This document shows, piece after piece, positions 19,229 to 26,795 of a stretch of 64,000 nucleotides of DNA. Within the stretch, counting starts at the first letter, position 1, and every line of letters starts with the position of its first letter. A program made the translations under genes and the position numbers. The stretch is from positions 1 through 64,000 of the forward strand of contig JAUJNX010000008.1 in the NCBI GenBank assembly GCA_030447925.1, read 5' to 3'. This DNA is from Egibacteraceae bacterium (GTDB lineage Bacteria; Actinomycetota; Nitriliruptoria; Euzebyales; Egibacteraceae). Under the pieces are notes generated by a model. It ran no database searches. It had not been told where the DNA came from and saw only the letters and a list, made by a program, of their open reading frames with translations.

Positions 19229-19471
19229 ATGCAGGACGACAGCTGGGCGCTCCGCGCGGCGTGCCGCGGCGTCAACGTCGAGCTCTTCTACGCCACCGTC
19301 GAACCGGAGGTCCGACGGGCCCTGTCCTACTGCCAGCGCTGCGAGGTGCGCCCGGCGTGCCTGGAGGCCGCGATGGACCGGGGCGAGGCGTTCGGCACCT
19401 GGGGCGGCGTGGTCGAGGCCGACCGCCGGCGGGTGCTCCGCCGCGAGCGCCGGGACCGCCGGGCCGCGTAG
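19229..19471 (+). CDS. WhiB-family iron-sulfur regulator
   Basis: An 80-residue actinobacterial regulator. The four [4Fe-4S] ligands are Cys12, Cys35, Cys38 and Cys44 (C-x22-C-x2-C-x5-C) and the G-x-WGG turn is present as FGTWGGVVEADRR, followed by a basic C-terminal tail for DNA contact. Length and order fit the family, although the Cys12-Cys35 loop is short. The ATG at 19229 is chosen because it places Trp6 and Cys12 in the usual position. Its stop codon TAG is also the start of a likely -10 for the next gene. Confidence 0.92.
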   Translation: MQDDSWALRAACRGVNVELFYATVEPEVRRALSYCQRCEVRPACLEAAMDRGEAFGTWGGVVEADRRRVLRRERRDRRAA

Positions 19472-19474
19472 CCT
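19469..19474 (+). promoter_or_regulatory. -10 element TAGCCT built on the whiB stop codon
   Basis: TAGCCT begins with the whiB TAG stop and is followed by exactly 7 bases and then the ATG of the Lrp-like gene, the spacing expected for a leaderless transcript. Confidence 0.5.
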
Positions 19475-19481
19475 GCGGCGC

Positions 19482-19775
19482 ATGATCACCGCGATCGTGC
19501 TGCTCCACGTGGAGCCCCGCCTCATCCCCGAGACCGCCCAGGCGATCGCGGACCTGCGCGCCGTGTCCGAGGTCTACTCGGTCACCGGCGACTGGGAGCT
19601 GGTCGCCCTGGTCCGCGTCCGCGCCCACGACGAGATCGCCGACGTCGTCACCGGCGACATCGCCAAGGTCCCGGGCGTCACCGCGACCCACACCATGGTC
19701 GCCTTCCGCGCCTACTCCTCCGGCGACCTCGAGCGCCTCTGGGGCGTCGGCTTCGAGGGCGGCGAGGGCATGTAG
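19482..19775 (+). CDS. Stand-alone Lrp/AsnC ligand-binding (RAM) domain protein
   Basis: A 97-residue protein with only the alpha/beta ligand-binding half of Lrp/AsnC regulators (MITAIVLLHVEP, then VYSVTGDWELVALVRVRAHDE and GVTATHTMVAFRAYS). No helix-turn-helix is present, so it cannot bind DNA by itself in the usual way. It may sense an amino acid or modulate a full-length Lrp protein. The start is fixed by the leaderless arrangement with the upstream TAGCCT. Confidence 0.85.
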   Translation: MITAIVLLHVEPRLIPETAQAIADLRAVSEVYSVTGDWELVALVRVRAHDEIADVVTGDIAKVPGVTATHTMVAFRAYSSGDLERLWGVGFEGGEGM

Positions 19776-19854
19776 CCCGCCCCGCGCCCTCGATGTGCCG
19801 GCGCGGCTTCCCGCTCGTCGGAGCCGCGCACGAGCAGGGGGCGCCGGCCACCCG

Positions 19855-20694
19855 TCACGCAGCGCAGCCGGTCAGCCGACGCCGGAGGAAGGCCAGGATC
19901 TCGTCGCGGGCGGCGACCGTTGGTTCGCCCTCCTCGTCGATCAGGTGCGCGGTCACGACGCTGTGCGGGCTCGCGACGACGTCTGCGAAGAAGGGGGCGA
20001 GCGAGGTGGTGTTCGCGCTGCTGTCAGGGAGGACGCGCGGGAAGAAGCGCTCGCCGAGCGCGTCGGCGTACGCCCGGAACCGCTGGGCTCGGCAGAAGCG
20101 ATCACCGCTGAATCGGTAGGCCAGAACGGTGAGGTCCTCGCGCTCGAGGCGCTCGGCCACCTCGCCCAGCTCGTCGGGCGCGATCTCGAGTGCCGCCGGA
20201 TCGTCGAGCGGCAACGACGGCTGACAGAGCACGGGCGCGATCACGGCCTGCTCGAGCATCATGGTCAACGCGAAGTTGCCCGTGAAGCACATTCCGACCG
20301 CGCCGACACCGGGACCGCCGCACTCGCTGTGGGCAAGGGCGGCCAGGGACCGTAACCAGGCGGTGACAGGGCTGGAGCCTTGACCGGCAAAGGCGCGGAA
20401 CTCGGCACTGACGCACGCCCTCTGCATCACCTCCCGTCCCTCGGCTGCCTGTGGTACAGCGCCGTCGCGCCCAAACAGCGAGGGCATGTACACGGTAAAG
20501 CCGACGTCGCGAACCCATCTGGCGAAACGGGCGAGCTGCGGGCTGATGCCCGGCATCTCGGGCATGACGATCACCCCGGGCCCGTCACCTGCGACCAGAA
20601 CGTCCTTGGTCGTGCCGAGGAGGGTGGTCCGGCGCCGGTCGAAGTCCTCCAGCGGATCGTCGTGCTCGACAGGGCGTGGGCGACTCATGGTCAT
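19855..20694 (-). CDS. Dienelactone hydrolase family protein
   Basis: A 279-residue alpha/beta-hydrolase of the DLH family. The nucleophile elbow is GAVGMCFTGNFAL with a catalytic cysteine near residue 150, as in true dienelactone hydrolases, and the likely histidine is in VVTAHLIDEEG near residue 250. The strand GPGVIVMPEMPGISP precedes it. The substrate could be a dienelactone or another small ester. It is divergent from a GlxA-type AraC regulator, which may control it. The gene is visibly less GC-rich at third positions than its surroundings and lies beside an insertion sequence. Confidence 0.85.
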   Translation of the reverse strand: MTMSRPRPVEHDDPLEDFDRRRTTLLGTTKDVLVAGDGPGVIVMPEMPGISPQLARFARWVRDVGFTVYMPSLFGRDGAVPQAAEGREVMQRACVSAEFRAFAGQGSSPVTAWLRSLAALAHSECGGPGVGAVGMCFTGNFALTMMLEQAVIAPVLCQPSLPLDDPAALEIAPDELGEVAERLEREDLTVLAYRFSGDRFCRAQRFRAYADALGERFFPRVLPDSSANTTSLAPFFADVVASPHSVVTAHLIDEEGEPTVAARDEILAFLRRRLTGCAA

Positions 20695-20820
20695 TCCTCA
20701 CGTGAGCTGCGGCGGCCCACAACGGCGGTGCCGCAGGCGCTGGGGCGTGAATCCCCAGGTTGTCGAGGCAGCAGGGACACCGCCAGTGGCGCGGCCGCCG
20801 TTGTTCGCAAGAATGCCGCC

Positions 20821-21816
20821 ATGACCGAGCTCGGCACGTCAGCCCAGAGGTCCCGACGGAGCCATCGCGTGGCGGTGCTGCTGCTGCCAGGTGCGGTACC
20901 CCTGAACATCGCCATACCGCTCGAGACGTTCCTGCGGGCCGGCGGACTCGGGCTGCCCTACGAGGTCCGTCTATGCGGGGGCGCGGCCGACGTCGGGCCC
21001 TTCGGCCGATGGACACCTGACGAGACACTCGGCTGGGCCGATACCGCGGACACCGTGGTCGTCCCCGGCTGCTACGACGTGGCGGCGCCCGCCGACGAGG
21101 CCGTTCTGGCGCTGCTGCGCCGAGCTGAGGACCGCGGGGCGCGGCTCGCCGCCATGTGCGGCGGTGCCTTCGTCCTCGCCCAGGCGGGCGTGCTGGACGG
21201 CAGGCGTGCGACCTCGCACTGGTACCGCACCGACGAGCTGCAGCGGCTGCATCCCGCCGTGGAGGTGGACCCTCGTCCGCTCTACGTCGAGGACGGCACC
21301 GCCCTGACCGGCGCCGGCATGGCCGCCGGTCTCGACCTGTGCGTGCACATCGTCCGCCGCGACCACGGGGCCGACGCGGCGTCCCGTCTGGCGCGAGCGC
21401 TGCTCGTCGCCCCGCACCGCGAGGGCGGCCAGGCGCAGTTCATGCACACCCCGGTACCCCGCCAGAGCGGACGGCTCAGCGACCTGCGTGCCTGGCTGGT
21501 CGACAACCTCGAGCAGGAGATCCGCCTGGCCGACATGGCGACGGAGGCTCGCTGCAGCGAGCGCACGTTGCTGCGGCAGTTCCGCGCGGAGACCGGGCAG
21601 ACCCCGCAGCAGTGGCTCCTGGCCCGACGGGTGGACGCCGCCCGGGCGATGCTCGAGACCACCCGCCTCTCCGTCGAGCAGGTCGCTCGGGATGCGGGCC
21701 TCGGCACCGGAGCGAACCTCAGACAGCACCTGCGCAAGAGCATCGGCGTCGGCCCGAGCGCGTACCGCAGGACCTACCAGGCGCAGCGTCTTCCCACGAC
21801 GACAGGGGACCGCTGA
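20821..21816 (+). CDS. GlxA-family AraC transcriptional regulator
   Basis: A 331-residue regulator with an N-terminal DJ-1/PfpI-like domain (residues 15-190; AAMCGGAFVLAQAGVLDGRR contains the nucleophile-elbow cysteine) and a C-terminal AraC DNA-binding domain with two helix-turn-helices (LADMATEARCSERTLLRQFR, then LSVEQVARDAGLGTGANLRQ). The ATG at 20821 begins the conserved part. It probably controls the divergent hydrolase gene across the 126-base gap. The inducer is unknown. Base use resembles that of the hydrolase, consistent with joint transfer. Confidence 0.9.
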   Translation: MTELGTSAQRSRRSHRVAVLLLPGAVPLNIAIPLETFLRAGGLGLPYEVRLCGGAADVGPFGRWTPDETLGWADTADTVVVPGCYDVAAPADEAVLALLRRAEDRGARLAAMCGGAFVLAQAGVLDGRRATSHWYRTDELQRLHPAVEVDPRPLYVEDGTALTGAGMAAGLDLCVHIVRRDHGADAASRLARALLVAPHREGGQAQFMHTPVPRQSGRLSDLRAWLVDNLEQEIRLADMATEARCSERTLLRQFRAETGQTPQQWLLARRVDAARAMLETTRLSVEQVARDAGLGTGANLRQHLRKSIGVGPSAYRRTYQAQRLPTTTGDR

Positions 21817-21878
21817 GCTCCCACCGAGCAGCCCGGACCAGGGCGGGTGCCGCCGGCCCTGGGCTGCGCCCGGCACAT

Positions 21879-22897
21879 CTAGAGCGTGTCTGACGGATGG
21901 TGGCGGGTGAGGTCGCGGGTCCAGATGCGCATGGAGGCGACGTCGACGGTGCCTTCGAAGACGTACAGGCGTTTGTCGGTGCGCATCGCGACCGCCCGGT
22001 AGGCCTTGATCTTGTTGACGCACCGCTCGGTGCTGTTGCGCTGCTTGTAGACCTGGGCGTCAAAGACGGGAGGGCGGCCGCCGGTGCTGCCGCGGCGGCG
22101 CCGGTTGGCCTGCTGGTCGGCCGGTTCGGGGATCACCGCCCGGACGCGCCGGCGGCGCAGCTGGGCGCGTAGCGCCCGGTTGGAGTAGGCCTTGTCGCCC
22201 AGCAGCCGGCCCGGCCGGGTCCGCGGGCGGCCCCGCCCTGGCCGGCGGACCTTGAGCCGGTCCAGCAGCGGCCCGGCGGCCAGCGCGTCGCCGCGCTGGC
22301 CGGCGGTGGTGACCCTGGCCAGCGGCCTGGCGCGGGCGTCGGCCAGCAGATGGATCTTGGTGCTCAGCCCGCCGCGGGACCGCCCGATCCCCTCCCGATC
22401 CGCCCGCCGCCGCGACCGGCGGTCACCAACGTCACCGTCAGTGCGGTCAGGCGGCGGATCGTTGTGATTCGGTAGCGCCCCCTGTGGGACCGCAGGGTCC
22501 CGCCACACCCTCCAGCACGCCGACCAGCCGGGCGGCGGGCACGTCGGCGGGCGGGGCGTGGCGGGCGCCGGCGGCGTGCTGATGCGCCCGCACCACCGTC
22601 GAGTCGATCCCCACCGTCCACTCGCCCTCCCCGGCGTCACAGCCGACCCGCAGCCCGTCCAGCACCCGCTCCCACGTCCCGTCGCCAGACCAGCGGCGAT
22701 GCCGCTCATACACCGTCTGCCACGGCCCATACCCAGGCGGCAAGTCCCGCCACGGACACCCCGTCCGGGCCCGCCACACCACCCCGTTGACCACCTGCCG
22801 GTGATCCCGCCACCGGCCCCCGCCGCGGCGTGGCATCCGGCAGCAACGGCTCGATCACCGCCCACTCCGCATCCGAAAGATCATGACGACTCTGCAT
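21879..22897 (-). CDS. IS5-family transposase, read in three frames
   Basis: The transposase begins MQSRHDLSDAEWAVIEPLLP, continues in a second frame with VVNGVVWRARTGCPWRDLPP and GIDSTVVRAHQHA (first catalytic Asp), and ends in a third frame with LGDKAYSN (second Asp). The Y(2)R(3)E(6)K signature of IS4/IS5 enzymes is exact, in YKQRNSTERCVNKIK. The break near 22,825 lies in a G-rich run. The break near 22,450 could be natural, because some IS5 relatives split the gene in two, but no slippery A-run is present. The stop codon TAG comes from the host target site. Confidence 0.8.
21883..21897. repeat. Left terminal inverted repeat of the IS5 element
   Basis: AGCGTGTCTGACGGA; its inner 14 bases are an exact reverse complement of 22942-22955. 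Confidence 0.9.
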
Positions 22898-22941
22898 GCC
22901 GCCGGTCTACCGGCCCGCACCCCCAAACCCGCGCAACCACC

Positions 22942-22956
22942 TCCGTCAGACACGCC
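22942..22956. repeat. Right terminal inverted repeat of the IS5 element
   Basis: TCCGTCAGACACGCC; it pairs with 21883-21897 with only the outermost base mismatched. Confidence 0.9.
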
Positions 22957-24018
22957 CTAGGTGGCGAGGTCGGAGGACCGGGCGATCCAGCGGGTGAGCA
23001 GGTCGCCCGCGGCGCCGGTGTCGACCGCCGCGGCGGCGCGGTCCAGGCCGTCGCGCCAGTCCGTGGCGACGTCGGCGGCGACCAGGGCGGCCGCGGCGCC
23101 CAGCAGGACCGCGTCGCGCGGCGCGCCCGGCTTGCCGGCCAGGACGTCGTCGGCGATGGCGCGGTTCTCCGGCACCCCGCCACCGCGCAGGTCCGCGACC
23201 GTCGCCCGCGCCACGCCGTGGTCCCCGGGATCGAAGCGCTGCTCGGTGACCTCGCCGGCGCGGACCTCCCAGATCGTGGACGGCCCGGTCGTGGTCAGCT
23301 CGTCCAGCCCGTCCTCGCCGTGGAAGACCAGCGCGTGCACCGACCCGAGGCGGGCGAGCACCGCCGCCATGCGCGGCGCCATGCCGCGGTCGCTGACCCC
23401 GACGGTCTGGCGGCCCGCCCCGGCCGGGTTGGTCAGCGGCCCGAGGAAGTTGAACACCGTGGGGACGCCCAGCTCGCGCCGGGCGGGCATCGCGTAGCGC
23501 ATCGCGGGGTGGAACGTCGGCGCGAAGCAGAACCCGATGCCCAGCTCCTCCACGCAGGTCGCCACGGCGGGGGGCGGCAGGTCGATGACGACCCCCCAGG
23601 CCTCCAGCAGGTCCGCGGACCCGCAGCGACCGCTGGCGGCGCGGTTGCCGTGCTTGGCCACCCGGGCCCCCGCGCCCGCGGCCACCAGCGCCGCGAGCGT
23701 GGACACGTTGAACGTGCCCGCGCGGTCCCCGCCCGTCCCGCAGGTGTCGACCAGGTCGGCGGGTGCGACACCGTGCAGCGGGAGGGGCTGGGCCGCCGCG
23801 CGCATCGCGCGCACCAGGCCCGCGATCTCCGCGGTCGTCTCGCCCTTCATCCGCAGGGCGGTGACGAAGCCGGCGATCTGGGCGGCGGTGGCCTCGCCCT
23901 CCATGATCGAACCCATGGCGGCGGCGGCGGTCGCCTCGTCGAGGTCGGTACCGGCGAGCAGGCGGCCGAGCACCTCCGGCCAGCGCAGGGCGGGGGCGCC
24001 CGCGGCGGGGACCGTCAC
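22957..24018 (-). CDS. trpD: Anthranilate phosphoribosyltransferase
   Basis: A 353-residue enzyme that joins anthranilate to PRPP in tryptophan synthesis. The PRPP site LVDTCGTGGDRAGTFNVST and the anthranilate-binding KHGNRAASGRCGSADLLE are both intact, followed by FAPTFHPAMRYAMPARRELG and FNFLGPLTNPAG. Length is normal. It follows the receiver gene by 4 bases and is likely cotranscribed with it. The IS5 element is inserted so that the TAG stop is kept within the CTAG duplication; the protein is not truncated. Confidence 0.95.
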   Translation of the reverse strand: MTVPAAGAPALRWPEVLGRLLAGTDLDEATAAAAMGSIMEGEATAAQIAGFVTALRMKGETTAEIAGLVRAMRAAAQPLPLHGVAPADLVDTCGTGGDRAGTFNVSTLAALVAAGAGARVAKHGNRAASGRCGSADLLEAWGVVIDLPPPAVATCVEELGIGFCFAPTFHPAMRYAMPARRELGVPTVFNFLGPLTNPAGAGRQTVGVSDRGMAPRMAAVLARLGSVHALVFHGEDGLDELTTTGPSTIWEVRAGEVTEQRFDPGDHGVARATVADLRGGGVPENRAIADDVLAGKPGAPRDAVLLGAAAALVAADVATDWRDGLDRAAAAVDTGAAGDLLTRWIARSSDLAT

Positions 24019-24022
24019 CGCG

Positions 24023-24496
24023 TCAGTACCCGGCGCCGCGGGGACCGGACCCCTGGGCGCCCTCCGGGACCCCGAGCACCTCCGGCACCTCCCCGAGCCA
24101 GCCGACCCCCGGCACGTCGGGGATGTCGCCCCCGGTCACGACCGCGGTGATGACGGCGTGCAGGTCGAAGGGGTCCGCCGGCTTGAGGAGGAAGGCGTCG
24201 GCCTCCGACCACTTCGCCAGGTAGCGGTCCTGCGAGCGCGCGAGCAGCAGGACGACCGGGGGCACGTCGCGGCCCATCTTCGCCCGGGTCTTGACCTCCC
24301 GGGCCAGGGCGAACCCGCCCGTCGGCGCGGTGTCGGCGTCGGCGAGGACGAGGTCGAAGCCGCCCGCGTCGTCGAGCTGCTGCAGCGCCCGCTCGGGCGT
24401 GCGCACCTCCAGCAGGGAGATCTCGTCCTCCCCCACCAGCGCGCTGGTCATCAGGAGCGACAGCTGCGGGTCTTGGTTCACCACGAGGACCTTCAT
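24023..24496 (-). CDS. Atypical response-regulator receiver protein
   Basis: A 157-residue stand-alone receiver domain with a Gly/Pro-rich tail. The phosphoacceptor is probably Asp53 (DLVLADAD) and Lys105 is conserved (LLKPADP). The acidic pair is degraded (VVNQDP instead of VDDDP) and the switch Thr/Ser before ARSQD is a leucine. Phosphorylation in the normal way is therefore doubtful. It precedes trpD by 4 bases and is divergent from fur across 33 bases. Its role is unknown; it could serve the nearby CheA or act without phosphate. Confidence 0.8.
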   Translation of the reverse strand: MKVLVVNQDPQLSLLMTSALVGEDEISLLEVRTPERALQQLDDAGGFDLVLADADTAPTGGFALAREVKTRAKMGRDVPPVVLLLARSQDRYLAKWSEADAFLLKPADPFDLHAVITAVVTGGDIPDVPGVGWLGEVPEVLGVPEGAQGSGPRGAGY

Positions 24497-24515
24497 GCGG
24501 GCGATTCTGCCACCG

Positions 24516-24521
24516 TATCCT
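24516..24521 (+). promoter_or_regulatory. -10 element TATCCT for fur
   Basis: TATCCT followed by 8 bases and the ATG suggests a leaderless or nearly leaderless transcript. Confidence 0.45.
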
Positions 24522-24529
24522 GGGGGTCG

Positions 24530-24928
24530 ATGACGCTCGACGCGCCCGCCTACCGGACCACGCCCCAGCGCGAGGCGATCCTGGCCGTCGTCCGGGAGGC
24601 CGGCGACCACCCGTCCGCGCGGGAGATCTACGAACGGGTGCAGGTCCGCCGGCCCGGCATCGGCGTCGCCACCGTCTACCGCACCCTGGAACTGCTGGCG
24701 GCTCACGGGCGGGTGCTCGCCCTCCAGCTGGGCGACGACCCGATCGCGCGCTACGACGGCAACGTCGCCGACCACGACCACGTGCTGTGCGAGGGCTGCG
24801 GGGCCGTCGCCGACGTCGCGGTCCCCCTGCCGCCCCAGGTCGCCGACGCGGTCGAGTCCGCCACCGGCTTCCAGGTGCGCACCCAGGAGGTTCAGTTCCT
24901 GGGCCGCTGCCCGGCCTGCCGCACCTAG
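24530..24928 (+). CDS. Fur-family metalloregulator
   Basis: A 132-residue repressor. The N-terminal winged helix is RTTPQREAILAVV, then HPSAREIYERVQVRRPGIGVATVYRTLELL. The dimerisation domain has a His-rich metal site (ADHDHVLCEGCG) and two CxxC pairs (CEGC and CPAC) for structural zinc. The form is closest to PerR/Fur; which metal or peroxide it senses cannot be decided. It converges with cheA with a 4-base overlap. Confidence 0.9.
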   Translation: MTLDAPAYRTTPQREAILAVVREAGDHPSAREIYERVQVRRPGIGVATVYRTLELLAAHGRVLALQLGDDPIARYDGNVADHDHVLCEGCGAVADVAVPLPPQVADAVESATGFQVRTQEVQFLGRCPACRT

Positions 24929-26451
24929 CCGGCTGACCCGGCCGCCGCGCGCACCAGCGGGCCGGGGTCCAGGACGAGCACGATCGACCCGTCGGGCTGG
25001 GCGCTGGCCCCGGTGACCAGCTCCTGCGCCGGGACCGGCGGCCCCAGACCGGTGACGACGAGGTCCCGGCGCCCCACCAGCCCGGCGACGCAGAAGGCGT
25101 GGACGTCGTCGCCGTCGCGGACGACCACGGCCGGCCCGGGCGCGGATCCGGGGAACCCCAGCACCTGGTCCAGCGGGGCGCAGCCCACGGGCACGCCGCG
25201 GGGGCGGACGGTGCCGGAGCGGTCCGCGGTGACCTCGGCGACGCCGTCCACCGCGTGCAGCGGGAGCCCCAGGGTGACCCCGCCGGCCTCCACGACCAAG
25301 CAGCTCACCACCTCGAGCGACGCGGGCACGACGATGCGGAACTCGGTCCCGCGACCGGCCTCGGTCGTGACGCTGATGCGCCCGCGCAGCCCGTTCACGG
25401 CGCGGACCACGACGTCCAGCCCCACGCCCCGGCCCGCGACCTCCGAGAGGCTGCTCGCGGTCGTGACCCCGGGCTCGAAGATCAGGGACAGCAGCCCGTC
25501 GGCGTCCAGCTGGGCGCCGGTGCGGCCGCGCCGCACCCCCAGCGCCCGCAGCGCGTCCAGGTCCAAGCCGCGGCCGTCGTCGCGCAGCACCAGCCACAGC
25601 TCGGCGCCCCGTCGTCCCGCCTCCAGCCTTACGACCCCCTCCTCGGGCTTGCCCGCCGCGGCGCGGACGTCGGGCGGCTCGATGCCGTGGGCGACGGCGT
25701 TGCTGACCAGCTGCAGGAGCGGGTCGGCGAGCTGGTCGAGGACCGCCGCGTCGGCGCGGGTGTCCCCGCCGCCGAGCTCCCAGCGCACCTGGCGCCCCAG
25801 GGCCCGCGCGTTGGCGCGCACCCCGCGGTGCAGCGCGCCCCCCACGTCCGACACCGGGATCGAGCGGGCGCGCACGGAACCGTCCGCCAGCTCGGCCAGG
25901 ACCTGGGACAGCTCGCGGAGCGGGTCCAGCCCGTCGCGGTCCAGGCCGGCCGCCGCGAGCGCCGCGCCCAGGCGGTGCTGCGCGCCGGTCGCCCGCGCGA
26001 CCAGGCGCACCAGGCCCTCGGCGGGCAGCGGCCCGGCGCGCGCCGCGACGGCGGGGGGTGCGGCGGGCGCTGCGGGCGCGCCCGCGTCCGGCCCTGCCGG
26101 GTCGGCGAGCGCCGCCTCCAGCAGCTCACCGCAGACGTCGACGGCGGCCAGGAGGCGATCGACCAGGACCCCGTCGCCGCCGGCACGGCGGTGGCGCAGG
26201 GTCTCCAGCACGTCCTCCAGGGCGTGGGCGACGCGGCTGAGGTCGGTCAGCCCGACCACCGCGGCGCCGCCCTTCACGCTGTGGGCGTCGCGGAACATCG
26301 CGTCGACCAGCTCGCGCTCCGCGTCGAGGTCGCCGGAGGGGACCTCCAGCAGCAGGGCGGACTCCGCGAGCGAGCTCAGCCGCCGCCGGCCCTCCTGGGC
26401 GAACAGCTCGCGGAAGCGCCGCTCGTGCCCGTTGACGGCCACCCGCGTCAC
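24925..26451 (-). CDS. cheA: Chemotaxis histidine kinase CheA
   Basis: A 508-residue kinase. The HPt domain at the N-terminus carries the phosphorylated histidine in FRDAHSVKGGAAVVG near residue 56. An Ala/Pro linker follows, then dimerisation helices, the ATPase (LLQLVSNAVAHGIEPP as N-box, RDDGRGLDLDAL as G1, GRGVGLDVV as G2) and a C-terminal CheW-like domain. A separate P2 domain is not evident. It receives signals from the MCP through CheW; CheR, CheB and a canonical CheY are not next to it. The GTG start overlaps the cheW stop. Confidence 0.92.
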   Translation of the reverse strand: MTRVAVNGHERRFRELFAQEGRRRLSSLAESALLLEVPSGDLDAERELVDAMFRDAHSVKGGAAVVGLTDLSRVAHALEDVLETLRHRRAGGDGVLVDRLLAAVDVCGELLEAALADPAGPDAGAPAAPAAPPAVAARAGPLPAEGLVRLVARATGAQHRLGAALAAAGLDRDGLDPLRELSQVLAELADGSVRARSIPVSDVGGALHRGVRANARALGRQVRWELGGGDTRADAAVLDQLADPLLQLVSNAVAHGIEPPDVRAAAGKPEEGVVRLEAGRRGAELWLVLRDDGRGLDLDALRALGVRRGRTGAQLDADGLLSLIFEPGVTTASSLSEVAGRGVGLDVVVRAVNGLRGRISVTTEAGRGTEFRIVVPASLEVVSCLVVEAGGVTLGLPLHAVDGVAEVTADRSGTVRPRGVPVGCAPLDQVLGFPGSAPGPAVVVRDGDDVHAFCVAGLVGRRDLVVTGLGPPVPAQELVTGASAQPDGSIVLVLDPGPLVRAAAGSAG

Positions 26452-26795
26452 CGCCGGGCGGCGGCGCTGATGGCCGCCTCGACGTCCAGGACCGGCAGCG
26501 ACGGGTCGGGCGCGGTCAGCCGGCAGACCCCGTCGACCGCCAGGGCGGCGGCGCCGGCCGCGAGCAGCACGACGACGGCCATCCCGGTGACGCCGGTCGC
26601 GGGGCCACCGACGGCGAGGCCGCCGTCGAACAGCGGGAGGACCTCGCCGCGCAGGTTGACCAGGCCGAGCAGGCCCGCGGGCGCAGCCGGGAGCGGGATG
26701 GGGTCACCGACGGCGACGACCTCGCGCGCGGCGTCCAGGGGCACAGCCCACGTGCCCCCGCCGATCGGCACGACCAGCTGCCGGTCGGCGGTCAC
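26448..26795 (-). CDS. cheW: CheW adaptor
   Basis: A 115-residue coupling protein linking the receptor to CheA. The hallmarks are [21 protein letters not shown], then [18 protein letters not shown] and [11 protein letters not shown]. It is slightly short but complete. GTG start and stop both overlap neighbours by four bases (mcp-cheW-cheA). Confidence 0.9.
   Translation of the reverse strand: MTADRQLVVPIGGGTWAVPLDAAREVVAVGDPIPLPAAPAGLLGLVNLRGEVLPLFDGGLAVGGPATGVTGMAVVVLLAAGAAALAVDGVCRLTAPDPSLPVLDVEAAISAAARR

Larger units (their letters stand above)
21883..22956 (-). mobile_element. IS5-family insertion sequence, 1,074 bp
   Basis: The element is bounded by 15-bp terminal inverted repeats that agree at 14 positions (GCGTGTCTGACGGA inside) and is flanked by a CTAG duplication, the YTAR type used by IS5 relatives. 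It holds one transposase gene read right to left. Insertion is directly at the trpD stop codon. Confidence 0.9.
21879..22960. repeat. CTAG target-site duplication flanking the IS
   Basis: CTAG occurs at 21879-21882 and 22957-22960, immediately outside the terminal repeats. On the minus strand the left copy supplies the transposase stop codon and the right copy contains the trpD stop codon. Confidence 0.8.

Noticed and set aside
22440..22470. Programmed -1 frameshift in the transposase
   Set aside because: No A-rich slippery heptamer is present at the overlap; kept only as a possibility.
22957..24018. trpD as part of the anthraniloyl-CoA catabolic cluster
   Set aside because: It is 15 kb away, in a different transcription unit, and is the standard biosynthetic enzyme.
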